Assembly (NCBI RefSeq): GCF_012939955.1 | Contig: NZ_SPMY01000010.1 | Span: 1 to 64,000 of the forward strand | DNA length: 64,000 bases | Reading direction: 5' to 3' | Source of the DNA: Candidatus Accumulibacter phosphatis | GTDB taxonomy: Bacteria > Pseudomonadota > Gammaproteobacteria > Burkholderiales > Rhodocyclaceae | In this document: positions 19,379-28,933 of the stretch, piece after piece | Layout of the letters: each line of letters opens with the position of its first letter | Position numbering within the stretch: position 1 is the first letter of the stretch | Program-made: the position numbers and the translations under genes | Notes under the pieces: model-generated | The model's database searches: none | Told to the model about the DNA's origin: nothing | The model's input: the letters and a program-made list of their open reading frames with translations, nothing else

Positions 19379-21162
19379 TTACATCGATTCAGGGCAGCTG
19401 ACGCCGAGAATGGCCATACCGTTGCGAATCACTTGTCTGACCGCCGCCGCCAGCGCGATGCGCGCATCGCGCAGCGCGGGTTCATCAACCAGCATGCGTT
19501 CGGCGTTGTAGTAGCTGTGAAATTCGGCCGCCAGTTCCTTGAGATAGAAAGCGATCAGGTGCGGCGCCAGTTCGCCGGCGGCGGTCTCGACGGTCTCCGG
19601 GAATTCGCCCAGTCGGGCGGCGAGCGCCAGTTCATGGCTGCCATCGAGGCGGCCGAGATCGGTGCTGGCGAGCGTTTGCGGCTCGCCTCCCCACAGGGCC
19701 AGCAGCGAGCAGACGCGAGCATGCGCGTACTGAATGTAGTAGACCGGGTTCTCGTTGGACTGGCTCTTGGCCAGGTCGAGGTCGAAATCGAGGTGCTGGT
19801 CCGACTTGCGTAGAACGTAGAAGAAGCGGCAGGCGTCGTTGCCGACATCTTCGCGCAGGGTGCGCAGGGTTACGAACTCGCCGGAACGGGTGGACATCTG
19901 CGCCTTGCGGCCCGAGCGATAGAGCACTGCAAACTGAACCAGCGCCACATCCAGCGTGTCTGGATCGAGCCCGAGCGCCGCGAGGGCGCCTTTGACGCGC
20001 GGGATGTAGCCGTGATGGTCGGCACCCCAGACATTGATCAGCCGCTGGAAACCGCGGTCGTACTTGTTGAGGTGATAGGCGATATCCGACGCAAAGTAGG
20101 TGTACTGGCCATTTTCGCGTTGCACGACGCGATCTTTTTCGTCGCCAAAAGTGGTCGACCTGAACCAGCAGGCGCCGTCCTGTTGGTAGAGATGTCCGGC
20201 CTTGTCGAGTTGCTCGACGCAGCGGGCCACCAATCCGCTTGCGAACAGCGACTCTTCGGAAAACCAGACGTCAAAATGTACTCCCGACTCTTCGAGGTCG
20301 CTGCGGCAGTCGGCGAGCTGTTCGCTGAGCACGTAGTTGTGCACGTCTTTCCAGTCGCCGCCGAGCAGCTGCTTGGCATTCGCAATCAGGGCGTCGAGAT
20401 GCGCTTCGCGCTGCTGCGCAGCTTCGGCGTCGGTGCGCGCGGAGTCGGGCAGGCCGGGCGTGCCGGCGATGGCGCTGGCTGCCGAACGCAGATAGCGCTC
20501 GCCCTGCGTGGCCAGCAACTGCCTGGCCATCTCTGTGACATAGGCGCCCTTGTAGGCGTTGCTCGGAAAAGGGATGGGCTCGCTGGCGTTGCTTCCGTGG
20601 TCGGCCAGTGCCAGATAGCGCAGCCAGGTCGACACGGCCAGAATGTCCATCTGCCGGCCGGCATCATTGACGTAGTATTCGCTGGTCACCTCCCAGCCGG
20701 CGCAGGCGAGCAGCTGGCAGAGGCTGCCTCCGTAGCTGCGCCGCGGCCGTGGCCGACATGCAGCGGCCCGGTCGGGTTGGCGGAAACGAATTCGACGAGC
20801 ACTTTCTTCCTGCCGCCGGCTGCCGAGCAGCCAAAGGACGGCCCGTCCTCGAGGACGCGGCGCACGGCTTCGAGCCGGGCAGTGGGGTGCAGGCGAAAGT
20901 TGATGAAGCCGGCGCCGGCGATTTCGGCGCTGCTGAGCAGTGCCGACTTCGGCAATTCGGCCAGCAGCAGCTGCGCCAGCTGGCGGGGATTGCGTTTCAG
21001 CGTGCGCGCCAGCTGCATGGCCAGGTTGCAGGAGAAATCGCCATGCGTGGCCTGCTTTGGCCTTTCGATGTGGATTTCGCTCGTAGCCACCTCGGCAGGC
21101 GCAACGCTGCGCAGTGCGGCACGCATCAGCTCGGCAAGGTGGGATTTCAGGTCTTGGCTCAT
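19379..21162 (-). CDS. argS: Arginyl-tRNA synthetase, with a single-base frameshift
   Basis: Charges tRNA-Arg. The N-terminal part, starting MSQDLKSHLAELMRAAL at 21162, runs to the HIGH-class motif HVGHGRGAA. The catalytic core and anticodon domain continue in another frame from the segment before VTSEYYVNDAGRQMD to the end, with the KMSKS-class MSTRSGEF. At about 20735 the minus strand reads GGCGCAGCTACGGA where the family (RGAAYGG) needs one more base. With it restored the protein is 594 residues. argS is essential and no second copy is seen here, so a sequencing or assembly error is the likeliest explanation. Confidence 0.92.
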
Positions 21163-21199
21163 CAGGGCGCGTCGGGTCGTGGATTCGGTTGAGCCGTCG

Positions 21200-21205
21200 A
21201 TTATA
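21200..21205 (-). promoter_or_regulatory. Probable argS -10 box
   Basis: TATAAT on the minus strand, 38 bases ahead of the argS ATG. No convincing -35 hexamer at 16-18 bases, so only the -10 is called. Confidence 0.45.
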
Positions 21206-21300
21206 CGTTGCCAGGGCTCGAGCAGCGACGATAGCCGGCGCGATGAAGCTCGTTTCTGTGTAAACTCGATACTTTGCCGACCACAGGGCGCCCCTCTTCC

Positions 21301-22848
21301 GTGCGACTTTTCCGCCTCGCCAAAATCCTCAGTATTGCCAGCCGCTTCGGTCTCGACGAGATGATTCTCGAACACGAGCCCAGCGGTCGTCTGGCCGCGC
21401 TATCGCGGACGCTGCACTTCTGGCGCCGCTTCGATACGCCCTCGGCGGTTCGTCTGCGTCTGGCCCTGGAAGCACTGGGGCCGATTTTCGTCAAGTTCGG
21501 GCAGGTGCTGTCGACGCGGCGCGACCTGCTGCGCCCGGACATTGCCGACGAACTGGCCAAATTGCAGGATCGCGTGCCGCCGTTCTCGTCCGAGCTGGCG
21601 CTGGCGCAGATCGAGGCCGCCTACGGCCGGCCGGCCAGCGAAGTGTTCGCCGAATTCGACGCGACGCCGGTCGCCAGTGCGTCGATAGCACAGGTACACT
21701 TCGCGCGCCTGCGTCCGGAAGACGGCGGCCAGGAGGTAGCGGTCAAGGTGCTGCGTCCGGAAATGCGCAGCGTCATCGCCAATGACCTGGCGCTCCTCGA
21801 CACCCTCGCCGGATTGCTCGAAACGGTATGGTCGGACGGCAAACGCCTGAAGCCGCGCGAAGTCGTCGCCGAGTTCGCCAAGTATCTCTACGACGAACTC
21901 GACTTGATGCGCGAAGCCGCCAACTGCTCGCAGCTGCGGCGCAACTTCCATGGCTCGCAGCTGCTGCAGGTTCCCGAAGTGTACTGGGACCAGTGCACGA
22001 CGACGGTGATGGTCATGGAACGGATGCGTGGCATCCCGATCAGTCAGACCGGGGCGCTGATCGTCGCCGGCATCGACCTGCCGGCCTTGTCGCGCGCCGG
22101 CGTCGAGATCTTCTTCACGCAGGTCTTCCGTGACGGTTTCTTTCACGCCGACATGCACCCCGGCAACATCTTCATTGCCACCGACCCGGAGCACCACGGC
22201 CGCTACATCGCGCTCGACTTCGGCATCGTCGGGACGCTGACCGATACCGACAAGAATTACCTGGCCCAGAACTTCCTTGCTTTTTTTCAGCGCGATTACA
22301 AACGCGTGGCGACGGCGCACATCGAAGCCGGCTGGGCGCCGCCCGATACCCGCGCCGACGAGTTCGAAGCCGCCGTGCGTGCCGTCTGTGAGCCGATCTT
22401 CGACCGCCCGCTGCACGAAATCTCCTTCGGTCGCGTGCTGCTGCGGCTGTTCCAGACCTCGCGCCGCTTCAACGTCGAGATCCAGCCGCAGCTGGTGATG
22501 CTGCAGAAAACGCTGCTCAATATCGAGGGCCTCGGCCGTCAGCTTGATCCCAATCTTGACCTCTGGAAAACCGCCAAGCCCTTTCTTGAACGCTGGATGA
22601 ACGAACAGGTAGGCCGGCGTGCCTTCCAGCGTGGCGTCGAGCAGGAGGCGCCAAACTGGGCGCGCATGCTGCCGCAGCTGCCGCGTCTGGTGCACCAGGC
22701 GCTGGCCCGGCCAGAGGCGCCCAATGTGGCGCCGCAGCTGGCAAGACTGGTGCGCACGCAGCGCCAGCAGAACCGCTTGCTGGCGATCATCGTCGTGCTC
22801 CTGACTGCGCTGCTGCTCAGCCAGTATTTCGGACTGCGCTTCGGCTAA
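21301..22848 (+). CDS. ubiB: Ubiquinone biosynthesis atypical kinase/ATPase UbiB
   Basis: A 515-residue member of the UbiB/ABC1/COQ8 family, which supports ubiquinone synthesis at the membrane. Hallmarks: the KxGQ motif in [12 protein letters not shown], the Ala-rich loop with [25 protein letters not shown], and DFGIVG for metal binding. A membrane segment ends the protein ([17 protein letters not shown]). GTG at 21301 is used because [10 protein letters not shown] is the typical family start; no strong ribosome site is visible. Its TAA stop shares two bases with the arm of repeat R5. Confidence 0.93.
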   Translation: MRLFRLAKILSIASRFGLDEMILEHEPSGRLAALSRTLHFWRRFDTPSAVRLRLALEALGPIFVKFGQVLSTRRDLLRPDIADELAKLQDRVPPFSSELALAQIEAAYGRPASEVFAEFDATPVASASIAQVHFARLRPEDGGQEVAVKVLRPEMRSVIANDLALLDTLAGLLETVWSDGKRLKPREVVAEFAKYLYDELDLMREAANCSQLRRNFHGSQLLQVPEVYWDQCTTTVMVMERMRGIPISQTGALIVAGIDLPALSRAGVEIFFTQVFRDGFFHADMHPGNIFIATDPEHHGRYIALDFGIVGTLTDTDKNYLAQNFLAFFQRDYKRVATAHIEAGWAPPDTRADEFEAAVRAVCEPIFDRPLHEISFGRVLLRLFQTSRRFNVEIQPQLVMLQKTLLNIEGLGRQLDPNLDLWKTAKPFLERWMNEQVGRRAFQRGVEQEAPNWARMLPQLPRLVHQALARPEAPNVAPQLARLVRTQRQQNRLLAIIVVLLTALLLSQYFGLRFG

Positions 22849-23055
22849 CGGTCATGACAATCGATACACCTCAGATCATGAAAGTCATGACCGTTTTCCC
22901 TCTCGCTTGCAGTGCGCATTCCGGTTTGCACGCCGGAATCGTTCGACGGGCTGGGCGCATGCGCCCAGAATTCCCCGTCTCACCCCCGGCCCTTCTCCCG
23001 CAGGGGGAGAAGGGAGGTTCGTGAGTCGCATGCGCGACTTTCACATTAACGGTCA
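22847..23055 (+). repeat. Palindromic intergenic element, copy R5 (enlarged by a palindromic insert)
   Basis: Left arm AACGGTCATGAC (22847-22858) overlaps the ubiB stop codon. A second arm GTCATGACCGTT is at 22884-22895, then the usual hairpins at about 22991-23040, ending AACGGTCA (23048-23055), which contains the stop codon of the facing histidine kinase gene. About 80 bases between the second arm and the first hairpin are extra and contain the perfect palindrome CTGGGCGCATGCGCCCAG (22951-22968) and an ATTCCGG/CCGGAAT stem. The element fills the whole gap between these convergent genes. Confidence 0.8.
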
Positions 23056-24513
23056 AGCGCCAGGGACTGCTACCTTCACCGCTGGCGGCAAGGGCCAGCG
23101 CAGGTAGGCCGTGAAACCGCCGCCGTCGAGGTTTTCCAGCTGCAGGCAGGCGTTGTGCAGTTCGGCGACGCGCTGCACGATGGCCAGGCCAAGGCCACTT
23201 CCTTCGCCGTGCGCGTCGCGACCACGATAGAAGCGTTCGACGAGTCGCGGCAAGTCCGCGGGCGCTACGCCGGGCCCATCGTCGGCCACTCCTAGCGCCA
23301 AGGCATTGCCCTGCCGCCGCGCGAAAACGGTGATCGTGCTGCCCGGCGGGGTATGGCGCAAGGCGTTATCGAGCAGATTGCGCAGCGCTATCGCCAGCAG
23401 CTCGGCGTCGCCCCTGAGCAGCAAGGGCGAAAAGGGTAATAAGAGCGATAAAGGTGACGCATCGGCCTCGAGCCGAATCGCGCAGCCCTCTGACGCCTCT
23501 GTGCTCGCGCTACGCTCACGGTACTCTTCGCCATCGGCCAACACCTGTTGTGCCAGAGCGGCGAGGTCGATTTCTTCAGGGCTGGGCAGTCCGGCCAGCG
23601 GGTCGAGGCGGGCCAGGCGCAACAGTTGTTCGAGGACGCGCGTGGCTCGGTCGCTGCTCGCCAGGATCTGCGTCAGCGCGTGCTGGCGGTCTTTGGCGTC
23701 CTTGCTGAGCTGGGCGACCTGTGCCTGAATCCGGACGGCTGCCAGTGGTGTTCGCAACTCGTGCGCGGCGTCGGCAGTAAAACGTCTTTCGTTGCTCAGT
23801 GTGTCGCGCAGCCGGCCCAGGAGGCGGTTGAGCGCCGCCAGTAGCGGTTGCGCTTCCAGCGGCGCATCGACACTGGCCAGTGGCCCGAGATTTTCCGGCG
23901 AACGTGAAGCAACGTCGGCGGCCAGATCGTCGAGAGGCTTCAGCCCGCGCCGCACCGAGAAGTAGAGCAGGAGCAGCAGCAGCGGAGAGATCAAAGCGAT
24001 CGGCAGCACCGCCTGGCCGGCTACTTCCAGTGCCGCGCGGTCGCGTAGCGCGATCGACTGGCCGACCTGGACGTGGTAGTCCGAGTGCCCGGCGGTGCTC
24101 GCCGCCAGGGTCAGCATCCGCCAGGGATGGCCGTCGTGTTCGATGACGCGGTAGCCCGGTTCGCTGGACAAGGGCGTGTCGGGCGCATGCGCCGAGCGCA
24201 GCAGCAGGGAGCCGTCGGCGCGTCCAATCTGGAACTCCAGCGATTGCTCGTAGGGATGGGCCTGCTCGTTGCTGACCGTCGCCAGGCGCTTCGCCAGTTC
24301 TGCCAGATAGTCTTCGTTATCGTGTACCAGTGCCAGCAGGAGTCGGGCCGATTGCGTCAGATGTCCGTCCATCAACTCTTCGGCTTCGTGCTGCGCCTGC
24401 CCGTAACTGAGTACTCCGCTGATTACCAGGCCCAGCAGAGCGGCGATGCAGACGGTGCCGAGCAGGCGCCAGCGCAGCGACTGCAAGCGCGCGCGCGGGC
24501 GGCCGCTGCCCAT
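23053..24513 (-). CDS. Two-component sensor histidine kinase (QseC/TctE-like)
   Basis: A 486-residue inner-membrane kinase. A first membrane segment (LLGTVCIAALLGLVISGVLS) and a second near residue 180 (VLPIALISPLLLLLLYFSV) flank a periplasmic sensor of about 130 residues. Then come a HAMP-like linker, the H-box with phospho-acceptor His in ADAAHELRTPLAAV, the N-box NLLDNALRHTPPG, and G-boxes DDGPGV and GSGLGLAI. Signal unknown. It overlaps the response regulator gene by one base. Its TGA stop is inside repeat R5. Confidence 0.92.
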   Translation of the reverse strand: MGSGRPRARLQSLRWRLLGTVCIAALLGLVISGVLSYGQAQHEAEELMDGHLTQSARLLLALVHDNEDYLAELAKRLATVSNEQAHPYEQSLEFQIGRADGSLLLRSAHAPDTPLSSEPGYRVIEHDGHPWRMLTLAASTAGHSDYHVQVGQSIALRDRAALEVAGQAVLPIALISPLLLLLLYFSVRRGLKPLDDLAADVASRSPENLGPLASVDAPLEAQPLLAALNRLLGRLRDTLSNERRFTADAAHELRTPLAAVRIQAQVAQLSKDAKDRQHALTQILASSDRATRVLEQLLRLARLDPLAGLPSPEEIDLAALAQQVLADGEEYRERSASTEASEGCAIRLEADASPLSLLLPFSPLLLRGDAELLAIALRNLLDNALRHTPPGSTITVFARRQGNALALGVADDGPGVAPADLPRLVERFYRGRDAHGEGSGLGLAIVQRVAELHNACLQLENLDGGGFTAYLRWPLPPAVKVAVPGA

Positions 24514-25175
24514 CAGGCGTCGTCGCTCAGTCGGTAGCCGAGGCCGCGCACGGTGCGGATGAAGTCGGCACCGAGCTTGCGGCGCAGGTTGTGGATGTGG
24601 ACTTCGACGGTGTTGCTGCCGGTTTCCTCGCCCCAGGCGTAGAGGCTTTCCTCGATCTGGCGGCGGCTGCGGATGTGTTTTTTGTGGCGCAGCAGGTCGA
24701 GCAGCAGCGCGTATTCGCGGGCCGACAGGCTGATCGCCTGACCGTCCCGGGTGACCCGCTTGCTCGCCGGGTCGAGGACCAGGCCGGCGTGCGTCAGGGT
24801 GGGCGTCGCGGCGCCGCCCGCACGGCGAATCAGGGCGCGCAGCCGTGCTTGCAGTTCGGGCAGATCAAAGGGTTTTGTCAGGTAGTCGTCGGCGCCGCTG
24901 TCCAGGCCGGCAATCTTGTCGGCACTGGTGTCGCGCGCGGTGAGGATCAGCACTGGCAGCTGACTGCCGCGTCCGCGCAGCTCCTTGAGTACCGACAGGC
25001 CATCGCGCTTGGGCAGGCCGATATCGAGAACGCAGGCCTGATAGTCGTGATCGAGCAGGGCCAGGCGCGCAGCCGTGCCGTCGCGCACCCAGTCCACCGC
25101 GTAGTCGGCGAGCTTGAGACCGGCACGAATACCGTCGCCGAGCAAGGCATCATCTTCGACCAGCAGAATGCGCAC
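24513..25175 (-). CDS. OmpR/PhoB-type response regulator (QseB-like)
   Basis: A 220-residue two-domain regulator. The receiver domain shows acidic pocket VEDD, phospho-acceptor Asp51 in CVLDIGLPKRDG, Thr in LTARD and Lys in LTKPF. The C-terminal winged helix covers about residues 125-220 (SLSAREYALLLDLL, NTVEVHIHNLRRKLG, IRTVRGLGYRL). It starts with GTG, preceded by AAGGAAA. It is upstream of and translationally coupled to the kinase gene, so the pair is a complete two-component system. Targets unknown. Confidence 0.93.
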   Translation of the reverse strand: MRILLVEDDALLGDGIRAGLKLADYAVDWVRDGTAARLALLDHDYQACVLDIGLPKRDGLSVLKELRGRGSQLPVLILTARDTSADKIAGLDSGADDYLTKPFDLPELQARLRALIRRAGGAATPTLTHAGLVLDPASKRVTRDGQAISLSAREYALLLDLLRHKKHIRSRRQIEESLYAWGEETGSNTVEVHIHNLRRKLGADFIRTVRGLGYRLSDDA

Positions 25176-25214
25176 TGAACCGGTTTCCTTTCTCCGTGGG
25201 GCGGTCTGTTAGGG

Positions 25215-25841
25215 CTACACCTGGTAGCCGAAGCGTTTCAGGAGTTGCGCCGCTTCGCACAGCGGCAGCCCCATTACGCCGCTGTAGCTGCCGGCGATAT
25301 GTTCGACGAACATTGCCGCCCGCCCCTGGATGCCGTAGGCGCCGGCTTTGTCCATCGGCTCGCCGCTGGCGACGTAGCGCGCAATCTCGTCGTCATCGAG
25401 TTCGCGAAAACGTACTTCGCTGATCGAGCAGAGGAGTTCGGTGCGCTCGTCGAAGCTGACCGCGACGGCGGTCAGCACGCGGTGTGTCTGGCCGGAAAGG
25501 CGGCGCAGGATGCGCTGCGCGTCGTCGACGTCGAGCGGTTTTCCAATCAGTTCGCCCGCCAGTTCGATGGTCGTATCGGCGGCCAGCACGGGCTGCAGCA
25601 GCAGGCCGCGCCAGTTGACGATGCGCCAGCCCAGGCTCGCCTTGTTGCGGGCGAGGCGTTCGACGTAGGCCGTCGGCGCTTCCTTGGGCAGCGGCGTTTC
25701 GTCGAGTTCCGGGTCGCCGCGCTGAGCATCGCGGAAGGCGATGGTGTCGAAGCCGACGCCGATCTGGGTCAGCAATTCGCGTCGGCGCGGGCTGCGCGAC
25801 GCCAGGTGCACCCGTCGGTGCTGCAAAGAGAATAATGACAT
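25215..25841 (-). CDS. maf: Maf-family nucleotide pyrophosphatase
   Basis: A 208-residue Maf protein that hydrolyses non-canonical or modified nucleoside triphosphates. The signature SRSPRRRELLTQIGVGF is at the N-terminus, with ADTTIELAGELIGKP and AGAYGIQGRAAMFVEHIAGSY further on. Subfamily (dTTP/UTP- or m7GTP-type) is not certain from motifs. Its start overlaps the stop of rlmH by one base, in a maf-rlmH-rsfS-nadD cluster that is widely conserved in Beta- and Gammaproteobacteria. Confidence 0.92.
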   Translation of the reverse strand: MSLFSLQHRRVHLASRSPRRRELLTQIGVGFDTIAFRDAQRGDPELDETPLPKEAPTAYVERLARNKASLGWRIVNWRGLLLQPVLAADTTIELAGELIGKPLDVDDAQRILRRLSGQTHRVLTAVAVSFDERTELLCSISEVRFRELDDDEIARYVASGEPMDKAGAYGIQGRAAMFVEHIAGSYSGVMGLPLCEAAQLLKRFGYQV

Positions 25842-26311
25842 CAGCCTTCCCGGTGGTAGGGGTGGTTGCGAACGACGCTGATGGCGCGATAGAGCTGTTC
25901 GCAGAGGATTAGCCGGGCGACGGCGTGCGGCAGGGTCAGGCTCGAGAGGCGGATGGTTTCATCGGCTTGTCCCTTGAGTTCGGCGTCGATACCGTCGGCG
26001 CCGCCGATCACGAAAGCCGTCGCGCCGCCGCTACGCATCCAGTCCTGCAGGCGTTCGGCAAGCTGCACGGTGCTCAGGTCGGCGCCGCGTTCGTCGAGGA
26101 CGATCAGTCGCTGATAGCCGTTCAGCGCGGCCAGCAGGCGGGTCCTTTCGGCGGCCAGCAGTTGCTCGCGGGTCTTCGAGCCGCGCGCTTCGGGCTTGAT
26201 CTCGACGATCACCAGGGGCAGTTCGCGCGGCATGCGCTTGAGGTACTCGGCACAGCCTTGCGCGACCCATGCGGGCGGCTTGTGGCCGACGGCAAGGATG
26301 GCCAGTTTCAT
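25841..26311 (-). CDS. rlmH: 23S rRNA pseudouridine-1915 N3-methyltransferase RlmH
   Basis: A 156-residue SPOUT methyltransferase that modifies helix 69 of 23S rRNA using S-adenosylmethionine. Family length is about 155. Recognisable segments are LAVGHKPPAWVAQGCAEY at the start, LDERGADLST, FVIGGADGIDAEL (the knot glycine loop) and LPHAVARLILCEQLYRA near the end. Its start overlaps the end of rsfS. The gene is single-copy and conserved in this cluster. Confidence 0.96.
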   Translation of the reverse strand: MKLAILAVGHKPPAWVAQGCAEYLKRMPRELPLVIVEIKPEARGSKTREQLLAAERTRLLAALNGYQRLIVLDERGADLSTVQLAERLQDWMRSGGATAFVIGGADGIDAELKGQADETIRLSSLTLPHAVARLILCEQLYRAISVVRNHPYHREG

Positions 26312-26691
26312 TCCTCGCCGGTGGCCGCCTCTTTAGTCGCTGCGCTCGCCCGGCGGACCCGCTCCGGGCCTTTGCCGCCCCACAGTTCTTCAAGCCGGTA
26401 GTAGCTGCGAATCGCCGGCTGCATGACATGGACGACGACGTCGCCGAGGTCGACCAGTACCCATTCGCCGGTTTCTTCGCCTTCGCAGGAGAGGACATGA
26501 ACGCCCGCTTCGCGGGCCTTGTCCTGAACGTTGCGGGCCAGTGATCTGACCTGGCGGTTCGAGTCGCCGCAGGCGACGACGATGGCGTCAAATAGCGAGG
26601 TCAGTTTGGTGGTGTTGATGACTTCGACGTCACGGCCCTTGATGTCTTCGAGCGCGTCGACGACGAGCTTTTCCAGCTGCGCGAGTTTCAT
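26308..26691 (-). CDS. rsfS: Ribosomal silencing factor RsfS
   Basis: A 127-residue RsfS/Iojap protein that binds L14 on the large subunit and blocks subunit joining when nutrients are low. Family segments: LVVDALEDIKGRDVEVINT, LFDAIVVACGDSNRQVRSLA and GEWVLVDLGDVVVHVM. The start at 26691 (MKLAQLEKL) matches the family start; a longer frame upstream overlaps nadD. The last 20 residues are a variable Ala/Glu-rich tail. Confidence 0.94.
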   Translation of the reverse strand: MKLAQLEKLVVDALEDIKGRDVEVINTTKLTSLFDAIVVACGDSNRQVRSLARNVQDKAREAGVHVLSCEGEETGEWVLVDLGDVVVHVMQPAIRSYYRLEELWGGKGPERVRRASAATKEAATGEE

Positions 26692-26698
26692 TGGCGAG

Positions 26699-27373
26699 TC
26701 AGTACTCCGGGTAAAGGTTGTGCTTGCGGATGTAGGCGATGACTTCATCGGGGAGCAGATAGCGCGGACTGCTGCCGCTTGCCAGCAGCGTGCGAATCTG
26801 CGTTGCCGAAATGCCCAGCGGGGTCATTGCAAAAGTGGCGATACGGCCGGCTGCCGATTCGTGCAAGGCCGTCGGCTGCGTGCACAAGCGTTCACGATAG
26901 CAGGCGGTCAGCGTTTCCGGCAGCTTGCCGACGTCGATCGGAAAGCCGGATCTATGGGCGACGCCGATGTGCACCAGTTCGAGCAGCGACTGCCAGCGGT
27001 GCCAGTTGGGCAGGGCGGCGAAAGCGTCGGCACCGAGCAGCAGGACCAGGGGTCGCCGCTTGCCCAGTTGATTGGCCTGGCGCAGGCGTTCGAGGGTGAG
27101 CACGGTGTAACTCGCCTGGGCGGCGTCGACTTCGGCGGCGTCAACTTCGAAGCCGGGATTCCCGGCTGTGGCCAGGTGCACCATCGCCAGACGGTGGCGC
27201 GCGCTCACCTGGGGCGCTGCGCGCAGCAGCGGCTGCCCGGCCGGAATCCAGCGCACGGCGGCCAGCTGGAGGTGGTCGGCCGCTTCTTCGGCGAGCCGCA
27301 GGTGTCCGAAATGAACCGGGTCGAAAGTGCCGCCAAAAATTCCCAGTGGCTGCTCGCCTTGCTTCTCAGGCAT
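26699..27373 (-). CDS. nadD: Nicotinate-nucleotide adenylyltransferase NadD
   Basis: A 224-residue enzyme forming deamido-NAD from nicotinate mononucleotide and ATP. It carries the nucleotidyltransferase motif GGTFDPVHFGHLRLAEEA at the N-terminus, the substrate loop LLLGADAFAALPNWHRW, and the C-terminal ISATQIR motif. It is separated from rsfS by 7 bases. The N-terminus overlaps the end of the next upstream gene by 8 bases. Confidence 0.96.
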   Translation of the reverse strand: MPEKQGEQPLGIFGGTFDPVHFGHLRLAEEAADHLQLAAVRWIPAGQPLLRAAPQVSARHRLAMVHLATAGNPGFEVDAAEVDAAQASYTVLTLERLRQANQLGKRRPLVLLLGADAFAALPNWHRWQSLLELVHIGVAHRSGFPIDVGKLPETLTACYRERLCTQPTALHESAAGRIATFAMTPLGISATQIRTLLASGSSPRYLLPDEVIAYIRKHNLYPEY

Positions 27374-28145
27374 CGCTTTCCGTAGCCGTGACGAAGACGT
27401 CCCGGTAGCTGACGTAGAAGCTGGCGAACACGGTTGGTGCCAGGATCAGGACCAGCAAGACGGTGAGCACGACGGTAAGCAGGGCCGCGCCGTCCGGCAG
27501 CAGCGCGGCGAGGGTGCCGAGCAGCAGCCCCGGGAGCAGCGTTGCGGCGACCAGGAGGGCCAGTGAATAGACCAGGAAAGCGCGCCAGTTGCGGGCGCAG
27601 GCGATGAAACTGAAGAACAGCGCCTTGGCCGGCGACAGTCCATGCCAGGCGGCAAGAATTGGCGCATACCAGTAAGCCATGATCAGCGGGCAGAGGAGAA
27701 TCAGCGCCACCTGCAGGGCGAGCATTACGTCACCACTGGCGAGCACCTCTGCATCCGGCGTGCGGCCGGCGAGCATCAGTTGCATCAGCGCGCCGCCATC
27801 GGCGAGTGACGAGATGGCGAGAATGCCGACTGTCGCCGCCAGGTAAATGGCGCCCAGGGTGATCAGTGCGCGCGGGTTCTTCTGAAAACCCGAGAACAGG
27901 GTTTGCGGGCCAAGCGGCCCACCTTTGTCGATGTTCCGGCAGGCGTTCATCAGACTGACCGAAAAAGCCGGGATGCACAGCGTGGTGGCGATGGTGCCGA
28001 TCACCGGGATGACATTGACGATGGCCATCAACATCCAGTAGCTGACGACCAGGAAGGTCAGCATGAGGTGGTTCTTCCGGAAAATCCGGAAGCCTTCGGC
28101 CAGCCAGCGCCAGCCGTGCGCCGCGTTAAGAGTCAGTGCTTGCAT
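27366..28145 (-). CDS. Membrane protein of the BPSS1780-like family (paralogue 1)
   Basis: A 259-residue polytopic inner-membrane protein with about six hydrophobic segments. An N-terminal amphipathic helix (HGWRWLAEGFRIFRKN) precedes the first segment and a conserved FYVSYRDVF is at the end. These features match a family of unknown function found mainly in Betaproteobacteria. The upstream neighbour at 28163 is a paralogue with the same layout, so the two arose by tandem duplication. It may be co-transcribed with nadD, which overlaps its 3' end. No function is proposed. Confidence 0.75.
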   Translation of the reverse strand: MQALTLNAAHGWRWLAEGFRIFRKNHLMLTFLVVSYWMLMAIVNVIPVIGTIATTLCIPAFSVSLMNACRNIDKGGPLGPQTLFSGFQKNPRALITLGAIYLAATVGILAISSLADGGALMQLMLAGRTPDAEVLASGDVMLALQVALILLCPLIMAYWYAPILAAWHGLSPAKALFFSFIACARNWRAFLVYSLALLVAATLLPGLLLGTLAALLPDGAALLTVVLTVLLVLILAPTVFASFYVSYRDVFVTATESDA

Positions 28146-28162
28146 GTTGTCGTCAGTTGCGT

Positions 28163-28906
28163 TCAGGCGGCGAGAAAAATGTCACGGTACGCAGCATACA
28201 CGGAGCCGGCCAGGACTGGTCCGAGGACCAGGAATCCGAGACCGACCGGCAGTGCGGCAAAAAAACACAGGACCATGACCAGCAGGCCATAGACCAGAAA
28301 CTCGACGACGTTCCTGAGGCAGGCGTTGAAGCTTGCCTTGAGCGCGTCGACTGGCTGCATGGCGTTGAAAATGACCAGCGCCGGGGCAAACCAGATGGCC
28401 ATCACGATGGGCACCGAGAGCAGCAGCCAGAGCACCCCGGCCAGCGCCACCCCGCCGAAAGCGATGCCCGCCGCCATGGGGCTTTGCATCATCATGGCGC
28501 CGGCCATGCCGCTGCCGGCGAGCAGCATCACCAGCACGAACAGCGCCAGCAGGACCAGCATGTACAGCACGCCGAGCGTCAGCAACGCCGCCGTGTGCTG
28601 CTGGAAACCGGCGAAGAGGTCGCTGATTTCGAGCCCCTGCTCACGCGCCAGCTTGTGGCAGGCGACCAGCATGCCGGCTGCCAGTACCGGCGTCAGCAGG
28701 TGGGCGGCGAGTGGGCCAATCAAGGGGACTATCGCCAGGCCGATGTAGATGACGATAACGATGACCATCATTGCGATCCAGGCCCCGGGATTGGCGATGA
28801 ACAGGGCCCAGCCCTGCTTCAGCCAGCTCAGTGCGCTGCCGGCCGCGACGCGGCGGCAGGCGCCGTTGAACTGCGGTGCCGGGATAGGGAAGGAAGGCAT
28901 GCTCAT
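28163..28906 (-). CDS. Membrane protein of the BPSS1780-like family (paralogue 2)
   Basis: About 247 residues, six hydrophobic segments, an N-terminal helix SALSWLKQGWALFIANP and a C-terminal YAAYRDIFLA that matches FYVSYRDVF of its neighbour. The middle is unusually Met/Ala-rich (GMAGAMMMQSPMAAG). ATG at 28906 is used; the longer frame begins with TTG and lacks a ribosome site. It lies 28 bases after thrB and 17 bases before paralogue 1, so thrB-p2-p1-nadD may form one transcript. Confidence 0.75.
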   Translation of the reverse strand: MSMPSFPIPAPQFNGACRRVAAGSALSWLKQGWALFIANPGAWIAMMVIVIVIYIGLAIVPLIGPLAAHLLTPVLAAGMLVACHKLAREQGLEISDLFAGFQQHTAALLTLGVLYMLVLLALFVLVMLLAGSGMAGAMMMQSPMAAGIAFGGVALAGVLWLLLSVPIVMAIWFAPALVIFNAMQPVDALKASFNACLRNVVEFLVYGLLVMVLCFFAALPVGLGFLVLGPVLAGSVYAAYRDIFLAA

Positions 28907-28933
28907 GCTCGTGTCGAGAATAGAGTGCAAATG

